Source: Flavobacteriales bacterium
GTDB lineage: Bacteria; Bacteroidota; Bacteroidia; Flavobacteriales; Flavobacteriaceae
Length of the DNA stretch: 41,901 nucleotides
NCBI GenBank assembly: GCA_024643405.1
Contig: JAHENA010000016.1
Span: 1-41,901 of the forward strand
Reading direction: 5' to 3'
Part shown: positions 35,510-41,901 of the stretch, piece after piece
Layout: each line of letters opens with the position of its first letter
How positions within the stretch are numbered: the first letter of the stretch is position 1
The notes under the pieces: generated by a model
Told to the model about the DNA's origin: nothing
Database searches by the model: none
What the model saw: only the letters and a program-made list of their open reading frames with translations
Position numbers and translations under genes: made by a program

Positions 35510-38500
35510 TTATCTGCTTAAGTATAAGCGACCTTGTTCTGGTTTGGTTTCACCATCATTAAATTTGAAAATATAGAAATAAACACCTACTGGAAGATCT
35601 CCCTTTACCACAGTTCTAGCCTGATTGGATGTCCCATCAAAACGTGGACTATTAGCTCGTCCTTTGAAAACAATATTTCCGTAACGATTGTATATTTCCA
35701 TTTCAAAATTAGGATATATAATATCTAAATTATTGTAATCGTAGGTATCGTTGACTCCATCACCGTTTGGTGAAAATCCGTCTGGTAAATCAATATTACC
35801 ACAAGAAGTTAAGTCTGGAGTAACGGCTAAACGCACACTGCTTTCACAACCTGTTGCAGCATCAAACAAGACTGCATAATAGGTTGTTCCAGGACTCAAT
35901 GTGGTACCACTTGAAATTACAGACCCTCCTGTATCACTATCATACCAAATAACATTATTTGCACTTGAATCATATTCAGCAATATTTTGAGTTAAATCCA
36001 TAATTGTAGGACCATCATTAATACATAATTCTTGATTTGGATCAGCAAATGTTGGGGCTGCCGCATCATTAATAGTGACGTTTACCTGAACGTTTTGTGA
36101 AGATTCACAACCCGTACTATTTGTTTGAGTAGCAAAATAATTCTGTCCATTAACCAAAGCATCCGTTGGAATCAAGGCATTTGACAAACCTGCATCCGAA
36201 TACCAAATTATGGTACCCGTAGCAGTTATTGAATTATCTAAATCTGCAACCGTTGGATTGTCAACCAAACAAAATACTGGATTAGAATCAACAATTATCG
36301 GTGCGGAACTATCATTTACGGTAACCGTTACGTCTGCGCTTGCATCAGCTCTACATGGCAATACTGAAGCTACAAAATAGGTATATACACCTTGAGCATC
36401 AACCGCTGGATCAAAAACTCCTGTTCCGGATGTTAATGCTGGTGACCATGTTCCGCCAGTATCTGGAGTACCTCCTAATTGAGTAAATAAATCAATGCTT
36501 CCATTGATTACACAAATTGAAATAGCGTTATCAATTCCTGCATCTGGTGCTTGAGTGACAGTAACGACAACATTACTTGAAACTATACCACATCCATTTG
36601 ATAAGGTATAGGTATAAGTCCCTGACGCATCCACTAAAGGATCAAAAACCCCTGTTCCACTTGTTAAAGCTGGAGACCATGTTCCTCCTGTATCAGCACT
36701 TCCAATAAGTGTAAATAAATCAGTTGTTACATCATCACTACAAACATCCAAAATGGCATCTGTACCTGCACTTAAAGGAGGGTCAATAGTTACTGTAATC
36801 AATGTACTTGTATCAACACAAGGGGCATTTGCAGCTACGTAATAAGTAAATTGATAGTTTCCAGGTGCAATTCCTGAAGCATCAAAAATATTTCCTGTCA
36901 ATACACCTGTACCATCCGTATCCTGCCAAACTCCTCCAGCATCTTGAGTTCCATCCAGCCCAGAAAACAGATCAATAGAATTATTATTACATGATATTAT
37001 TGGGGTTGCAGGATTTCCTGAATTAGGTGATTGATAAATGGTTGCGGTCACTTCAAATCTTACTGAGGATTCACAACCGCTTATAGCATCAATTTGGGTA
37101 GCATAATAGGTTTCTCCATCTATTAGACTCACAGTTCCAGCTAATACTGTTCCACCAGTAGCATCAGCATACCATTGAATACTTGTTCCTGTTGCAGAAA
37201 GATCTGAAACAGAAGCACTATCGCAAAACTCTTGAGAAATTGCAGCGGTTGGTGCAGGTGTATCGTTTATTATAATACTTACTGTTACCAATACATCGTC
37301 ACAGGTCCCAATAGCTGATACGTCATATGTGAAATTATAAGTTCCAGCTGCGAGACCATCAATAGTTACTAAATTTCCAGATAAGGCTCCTGATGCATCG
37401 TCATCAGCCCAAGTTCCAGTTTGATCTTCGCCATTTAATAAATCAAATAAGTTGACTGTTTGACCTAAACCTACTGCTGCTTTACAGTATTCTGGAAACG
37501 GAGTTACTGGTGTTCCAGATTCTGGAGCATCTTCAACTGTAATTACAACAGTACTGCTGTTATTACATCCATCTACACTTGTAACACTATAAGTAAAATT
37601 ATAAGAGCCTATTGTTAATAAAGTTAAATCAACAGCACTGCCTGTTAAAGCTCCGGTGGTATTGTCATCTGTCCATGTACCGCCTGGTTCGTTTCCAGAC
37701 AACTGTCCGAATAAATCTAAAGGTGAATTTGCTGCTAAATCATTTTCGCAAAGTACTACAGCTGTTGGAACACCCGTATTTGGTTGTGGATTTACAATAA
37801 TTTGAACCGTGACATCTACATCTGTACAAGTTCCAATTGCCGGAACTGAATAGGTGTAGTTATAAGTGCCATCTGCAATACCTGAAATATCTATAGGATT
37901 GGTAACTGTTGCTCCAGAGGTGTCTGTTCCAACATACCATGTACCGTTAGTATCTTGTGTTCCATCTAACAAAGTAAATAAATCAAAAGGTGAATTTGAT
38001 GTTGTATCTTCTTCACAAATTTCAATTGGAGCCAAAGCATTTCCTGATTCTGGAGCATCTTCAACTGTAATTACCACAGTACTGCTATTATTACATCCAT
38101 CTACACTTGTAACACTATAAGTAAAATTATAAGAGCCTATTGTTAATAAAGTTAAATCAACAGCACTGCCTGTTAAAGCTCCGGTGGTATTGTCATCTGT
38201 CCATGTACCGCCTGGTTCGTTTCCAGACAACTGTCCGAATAAATCTAAAGGTGAATTTGCTGCTAAATCATTTTCGCAAAGTACTACAGCTGTTGGAACA
38301 CCCGTATTTGGTTGTGGATTTACAATAATTTGAACCGTGACATCTACATCTGTACAAGTTCCAATTGCCGGAACTGAATAGGTGTAGTTATAAGTGCCAT
38401 CTGCAATACCTGAAATATCTATAGGATTGGTAACTGTTGCTCCAGAGGTGTCTGTTCCAACATACCATGTACCGTTAGTATCTTGTGTTCCATCTAACAA

Positions 38501-40213
38501 AGTAAATAAATCAAAAGGTGAATTTGATGTTGTATCTTCTTCACAAATTTCAATTGGAGCCAAAGCATTTCCTGATTCTGGAGCAGGCTCTATATTTATT
38601 GTTATTGTTTCTGTATCAGAACAAGTCCCATTATCAATTGTATAATTAAATGTATAAGGACTTCCTGCTACTGTAAGCACAGTAATATCTATGGTATTTG
38701 AAATGATACTAGCACTTGAATCTGTCCAAATACCACCATTATTATCTTGAGATCCATCTAAGGCATTAAATAAATCAAAAGGCGAATTTCCTATTAAATC
38801 ATTCTCACAAAACGTTTGATTTACTGCAATACCTGCATTCGGATCTTGTAAAATAATCACCTGAACTGTAGTTGATTCTTCAGCACAAGGATTTGGTAAA
38901 AGATTTTGAGTATATGTAAAACTATAAGTACCATTTGTAAATGATGACAAATCTATTGGTGACATTACAATTGGATCTGTACTTAAAGTACCTTGAGTCC
39001 ATTGTCCATTTGGATCTTCATTATCTAACAAAGTCGTCAAATCAAACGCTATGGGTAAACTTGATTCACAAAAAGTAGCAGGGTTTTGACTTGACACTGT
39101 TCCTGAGGAAAAGCTCTCAAATATTGTTATTACAACATTTGAACTACGTTCTGGACATGCCCCATTCGCGGGTACGGTATATGTAAATGTATAAACACCT
39201 GGCGTTGTTAAAGTTGAAATATTAACGGTTCCAAGGGGACCGCCAGAAGTTGCTAAAGGTCCTGACCAGGTTCCATTATTATAAGGAGAACCACCAAGTT
39301 CATTATATAAATCAAAATCACCTAACGGTAAATTATTCTGACAATATTCTAAATTAGCTGAAATTCCAGGATCCAATGGTATGTTAATTGTAACTGTTAC
39401 AGGTACCGCATTACTGTCACATAAAAGCTCATCAACCTGAACATAATAGGTGCTCCCATCCACCAAAGGTGTGGCTAATGCCAAGGCAGGAGGAATTGGG
39501 TTTCCAAAACTATCAACTCCTTGATACCATTTAACAGCTGCCGCAGTACCAGGGTTTAAACTACCCACGGTTGGATTGGTGTCTACACAAAATTCTTGTG
39601 TGCTTGGTGGAGTTGGATCGGCAGGTGAAACAAACACTCCAATTCTACCAATTTCTATTTGGCTACTGCATAAACCGCTATTAAGAAAAACAACATAGTA
39701 ATCTGCTACACCAATTGGAACAAGATCAAGACTATTCGCTGCACTTGTTAAACCTGGGTCGTAGTAAACTTCTACGCTACCACCAGGAGGTATACTGGCG
39801 ACTAATACATCATCTATATAAGTTTGAAAAGTGGCATTTTCATTACTGCAATAAAAACGGTCTAAATTTTGACCTGATTTATTGACTTGAAAATCTACAA
39901 CAAGCGATGCTCTGGAGCCACTGCAGGACCCCAAATTATCATCTGCGTAATAGGTTCTCTCAGAAACTAATTGGTTCGAGAAAAACCTAGTTCCACCGGT
40001 TATGGCACTGTACCATACAACACCTCCTCCATTATCAGTCGCATAATCAGCGCTTAAGTCGGCAAATGTATATCCTGCGGCATCACAAATTGCTGGTGGC
40101 GTAGGATCAGTGATTGTTGGACACTGCGCATTTGCAGAAAATATTGTCCAGATAAATACAAAAAGATAGGCTGTATTTTTTATTACGTACCTAAAAATAG
40201 CTTTTGTTTTCAT
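35510..40213 (-). CDS. Large multi-domain surface adhesin with gliding-associated type B C-terminal sorting domain
   Basis: 1567 residues. After an N-terminal signal peptide (ending about FSANAQ at 29) come around 17 Ig-like modules of 75-90 residues. Most share C..., DLF..L.G....GTW..., D...(I/L)..G.YNFTY.V and a second C near the end, so each is probably held by one disulfide. Several others use the IxWYxDxxGG plan of Ig_7-type modules (residues about 40-75, and modules 3, 12, 16, 17). The last 95 residues (about 1473-1567) are the T9SS type B sorting domain: LPDGFSPNGDGVNDTYDY, IYNRYGNIVFKG and VGVYFYIFKFNDG. It should be exported by SprA and anchored or released at the surface with SprF. 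Two modules are exactly duplicated (see repeat). The high content of D, T and G is unlike the neighbours. Confidence 0.93.
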   Translation of the reverse strand: MKTKAIFRYVIKNTAYLFVFIWTIFSANAQCPTITDPTPPAICDAAGYTFADLSADYATDNGGGVVWYSAITGGTRFFSNQLVSERTYYADDNLGSCSGSRASLVVDFQVNKSGQNLDRFYCSNENATFQTYIDDVLVASIPPGGSVEVYYDPGLTSAANSLDLVPIGVADYYVVFLNSGLCSSQIEIGRIGVFVSPADPTPPSTQEFCVDTNPTVGSLNPGTAAAVKWYQGVDSFGNPIPPALALATPLVDGSTYYVQVDELLCDSNAVPVTVTINIPLDPGISANLEYCQNNLPLGDFDLYNELGGSPYNNGTWSGPLATSGGPLGTVNISTLTTPGVYTFTYTVPANGACPERSSNVVITIFESFSSGTVSSQNPATFCESSLPIAFDLTTLLDNEDPNGQWTQGTLSTDPIVMSPIDLSSFTNGTYSFTYTQNLLPNPCAEESTTVQVIILQDPNAGIAVNQTFCENDLIGNSPFDLFNALDGSQDNNGGIWTDSSASIISNTIDITVLTVAGSPYTFNYTIDNGTCSDTETITINIEPAPESGNALAPIEICEEDTTSNSPFDLFTLLDGTQDTNGTWYVGTDTSGATVTNPIDISGIADGTYNYTYSVPAIGTCTDVDVTVQIIVNPQPNTGVPTAVVLCENDLAANSPLDLFGQLSGNEPGGTWTDDNTTGALTGSAVDLTLLTIGSYNFTYSVTSVDGCNNSSTVVITVEDAPESGNALAPIEICEEDTTSNSPFDLFTLLDGTQDTNGTWYVGTDTSGATVTNPIDISGIADGTYNYTYSVPAIGTCTDVDVTVQIIVNPQPNTGVPTAVVLCENDLAANSPLDLFGQLSGNEPGGTWTDDNTTGALTGSAVDLTLLTIGSYNFTYSVTSVDGCNNSSTVVITVEDAPESGTPVTPFPEYCKAAVGLGQTVNLFDLLNGEDQTGTWADDDASGALSGNLVTIDGLAAGTYNFTYDVSAIGTCDDVLVTVSIIINDTPAPTAAISQEFCDSASVSDLSATGTSIQWYADATGGTVLAGTVSLIDGETYYATQIDAISGCESSVRFEVTATIYQSPNSGNPATPIISCNNNSIDLFSGLDGTQDAGGVWQDTDGTGVLTGNIFDASGIAPGNYQFTYYVAANAPCVDTSTLITVTIDPPLSAGTDAILDVCSDDVTTDLFTLIGSADTGGTWSPALTSGTGVFDPLVDASGTYTYTLSNGCGIVSSNVVVTVTQAPDAGIDNAISICVINGSIDLFTQLGGTPDTGGTWSPALTSGTGVFDPAVDAQGVYTYFVASVLPCRADASADVTVTVNDSSAPIIVDSNPVFCLVDNPTVADLDNSITATGTIIWYSDAGLSNALIPTDALVNGQNYFATQTNSTGCESSQNVQVNVTINDAAAPTFADPNQELCINDGPTIMDLTQNIAEYDSSANNVIWYDSDTGGSVISSGTTLSPGTTYYAVLFDAATGCESSVRLAVTPDLTSCGNIDLPDGFSPNGDGVNDTYDYNNLDIIYPNFEMEIYNRYGNIVFKGRANSPRFDGTSNQARTVVKGDLPVGVYFYIFKFNDGETKPEQGRLYLSR
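37518..38573. repeat. 528-bp tandem duplication (two copies) in the adhesin gene
   Basis: Copy A at 37518-38045 and copy B at 38046-38573 have a period of 528 bp, that is 176 residues or two Ig-like modules. Reading base by base I find only two differences, at 37547/38075 and 37559/38087, both silent (GTT/GTG Val, AAC/AAT Asn). The short sequence for APESG (CTGATTCTGGAGCA on the plus strand, with small variation) occurs at each junction and just past the second copy. Confidence 0.95.
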
Positions 40214-40474
40214 AAATTTGGTTAATTAATTACACTCATAATTTTATTAAAAAACTCTAACAGTCTTTTATAATAATTTTATAATATGGCGCAATTTAAC
40301 GAATTTATTTGTATTTCATCGATTTATTTTTATTTTTTTTACATTTAAACGTAAAAATATGTCATTTAATCGATATAACTAGAGATTACTTGTAGTCTTT
40401 TTCTGTAAATCTTAAGTCAAAGCATAAAAAAACCCATTCAAACAATGGGCTTTTTTAATATGTGCAACTATTTA
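40214..40474. other. Intergenic region between ctaD and the adhesin gene (261 nt)
   Basis: This is the longest gap in the window. It holds the ctaD terminator (40426-40456) and otherwise very AT-rich DNA. The adhesin promoter must lie here, leaving a leader of up to about 200 nt. I found no octamer fully matching TAnnTTTG in the right orientation near a TTG; the nearest are TACGTTTA and TAAATTCG. The rest is unassigned. Confidence 0.6.
40426..40456 (-). terminator. Rho-independent terminator after ctaD
   Basis: On the minus strand AAAAAAGCCCATT, loop GTTTG, then AATGGGTTTTTTT: a continuous stem with one G-U pair and a run of seven T. It lies 19 nt after the ctaD stop and separates the oxidase transcript from the adhesin operon. 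Confidence 0.9.
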
Positions 40475-41901
40475 TTAGTGTTGAAGTTCTTCTTCTCCTT
40501 CTTTTAACGGGACATTTTGTGGAACGAAGTCTTGATCATGCCCAGGCTTACTATAGTCATAAGACCAACGATACACATGAGGAATTTCGCCTGGCCAGTT
40601 TCCATGTATGTGTTTCACTGGTGCTGTCCATTCTAAAGTATTAGACTTCCAAGGATTTTGTTCTGCTTTTTTACCAAAGAAAATACTACTGAAGAAATTG
40701 TATAAATAAACAATTTGAACAATTCCTCCAATTAATGCAAAAATGGTAATAATTACATTCACATTGGCTAAGTCATCAAATAACGGAAAATTAGTGTTTG
40801 TATAGTATCGTCTAGGTAAACCAGCCATTCCTATAAAATGCATTGGGAAAAATACCCCATAAGCACACACAGCAGTAACCCAAAAATGAATATAACCTAA
40901 ATTCTTATTTAACATTTTACCAAACATTTTTGGAAACCAATGATAAATACCAGCAAACATACCATAAAGGGCAGAAATACCCATTACTAAATGGAAATGT
41001 GCCACTACAAAATAGGTGTCATGTACATTGATATCAAGAGCACTGTCCCCAAGAATTATACCTGTTAAACCACCAGTAATAAAAGTAGAAACAAATCCTA
41101 TTGAAAATAGCATCGCAGGATTCATCTGCAAATTACCTTTCCATAAAGTAGTAATCCAGTTAAATGCTTTTACCGCTGAAGGGATTGCAATTAATAATGT
41201 TGTAAATGTAAATACTGATCCTAAGAATGGATTCATACCTGAAATAAACATATGATGCCCCCAAACAATAGTTGATAAAAAGGCAATCGCTAAAATAGAG
41301 GCAATCATCGCTCTATAACCAAAAATTGGTTTACGTGAGTTTGATGCCATAATTTCTGAAACCAGACCCATCGCAGGCAAAATAACGATATAAACCTCCG
41401 GATGGCCCAAGAACCAAAATAAATGTTCAAACAATACAGGTGAACCTCCTTGATAATGTAATACTTCTCCTTGAATAAAAATATCAGATAAAAAGAATGA
41501 TGTTCCAAAACTTCTATCCATAATCAATAATAAGGCTGCTGATAATAACACTGGGAAAGAAATCACTCCAATTACAGCAGTAATAAAAAAGGTCCATATT
41601 GTTAAAGGAAGTCTAGTCATTGACATACCTTTTGTACGCAAATTGATTACTGTAACAATATAATTTAAAGACCCTAACAGTGATGAAGCAATAAATATAG
41701 CCATTGACACCAACCATAAGGTCATCCCTAATCCCGAGCCACCCTGTGCCATTGGCAACGCACTTAAAGGAGGGTAAATGGTCCAACCCGCAGCAGCAGG
41801 CCCAGCTTCAACGAATAAAGATATTACCATTATAACGCTAGAAAGGAAAAATAACCAATAAGATACCATATTTAAAAACCCTGATGCCATATCACGAGCT
41901 C
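40475..41901 (-). CDS. ctaD: Cytochrome c oxidase subunit I (5' truncated by window edge)
   Basis: About 475 residues are visible; the frame stays open to the window edge (A-R-D before MASGFLNMVSYW), so the ATG at 41890 is internal and the first part, including TM I-II with the first heme a ligand, is outside. Visible active-site elements, numbered from that internal Met: GHPEVY (162-167, CuB histidine and cross-linked tyrosine), the CuB pair HH (212-213), and HFH (298-300, heme a3 and heme a ligands). TM helices are as expected. It is the catalytic subunit that reduces O2 and pumps protons. Subunit II should lie just beyond 41901. The C-terminal tail is charged and ends EGEEELQH. Confidence 0.97.
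   Translation of the reverse strand, partial: ARDMASGFLNMVSYWLFFLSSVIMVISLFVEAGPAAAGWTIYPPLSALPMAQGGSGLGMTLWLVSMAIFIASSLLGSLNYIVTVINLRTKGMSMTRLPLTIWTFFITAVIGVISFPVLLSAALLLIMDRSFGTSFFLSDIFIQGEVLHYQGGSPVLFEHLFWFLGHPEVYIVILPAMGLVSEIMASNSRKPIFGYRAMIASILAIAFLSTIVWGHHMFISGMNPFLGSVFTFTTLLIAIPSAVKAFNWITTLWKGNLQMNPAMLFSIGFVSTFITGGLTGIILGDSALDINVHDTYFVVAHFHLVMGISALYGMFAGIYHWFPKMFGKMLNKNLGYIHFWVTAVCAYGVFFPMHFIGMAGLPRRYYTNTNFPLFDDLANVNVIITIFALIGGIVQIVYLYNFFSSIFFGKKAEQNPWKSNTLEWTAPVKHIHGNWPGEIPHVYRWSYDYSKPGHDQDFVPQNVPLKEGEEELQH

Noticed and set aside
37612-38328. Two identical 62-codon open frames on the plus strand, 528 bp apart
   Set aside because: They are antisense shadows of the duplicated adhesin modules; their identity only reflects the tandem repeat.
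35510-40213. CRISPR-like or other short-spaced repeat array in the adhesin region
   Set aside because: The periodicity is that of protein modules (75-90 codons) with diverged sequence; there are no short identical repeats with unique spacers.

Overview
The window comes from an AT-rich member of the Flavobacteriaceae (Bacteroidota), probably a gliding marine or environmental species. The evidence is a full-length SprA (type IX secretion translocon), a RemB-like gliding protein, a PorP/SprF-family protein, an adhesin ending in a gliding-associated type B C-terminal sorting domain, Bacteroidota-type cytochrome oxidase genes, and promoters of the form TTG-N18/19-TAnnTTTG. The DNA is almost fully coding, no gap reaches 300 bases, and I saw no tRNA, rRNA, CRISPR array, insertion sequence or integrase. 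Nearly all genes are on the minus strand; the exceptions are a truncated MscS channel gene at the left edge and one metallo-beta-lactamase-fold gene at 13.7 kb.

Layout, left to right. (1) 1-294: 3' end of an MscS-type channel gene. (2) 291-8139: one minus-strand operon, read from 8139 downward: ABC ATPase, two MacB-like permeases, a periplasmic adaptor, a TolC-like outer-membrane channel, a second adaptor, then tsaB (tRNA t6A synthesis). (3) 8271-10488: an oxidase-assembly cluster with a thioredoxin-like protein that lacks a CxxC pair, a SCO copper chaperone, a DUF420 protein and a 76-residue CxxC protein. (4) 10591-13584: heme O synthase, two subunit III genes and subunit IV of a heme-copper oxidase. 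(5) 13741-14613: exported metallo-beta-lactamase-fold hydrolase. (6) 14618-19281: RemB-like barrel protein, two TonB paralogues, a VanZ-family protein and GcvH. (7) 19345-32549: sprA, ruvA, maeB, queG, a DUF6090 gene and ruvB. (8) 32619-40213: a surface-adhesin module of a 1567-residue type B CTD adhesin, its SprF partner and an OmpA/PorE-like protein. (9) 40475-41901: the 3' part of ctaD (oxidase subunit I), cut by the window edge.

Three themes connect the genes. The first is aerobic respiration: the oxidase subunits, the heme farnesyltransferase and the assembly factors lie in two blocks about 27 kb apart. The second is type IX secretion and gliding: SprA is the outer-membrane translocon, and the adhesin/SprF/OmpA operon looks like a cargo module that needs it. 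The third is envelope energy coupling and efflux: two TonBs, a barrel protein carrying a TonB-CTD-like domain, and the MacAB-TolC-like pump.

The most interesting observations are a nearly perfect 528-bp in-frame tandem duplication inside the adhesin gene; three successive genes sharing a TonB-CTD-like domain with a conserved cysteine pair, one of them fused to an outer-membrane barrel; an oxidase-assembly cluster with two uncharacterised members; and a ruvB promoter placed so close to the start codon, right behind the upstream terminator, that its mRNA may be leaderless. Most of the window is a conserved core locus. I found no defence or mobile system.
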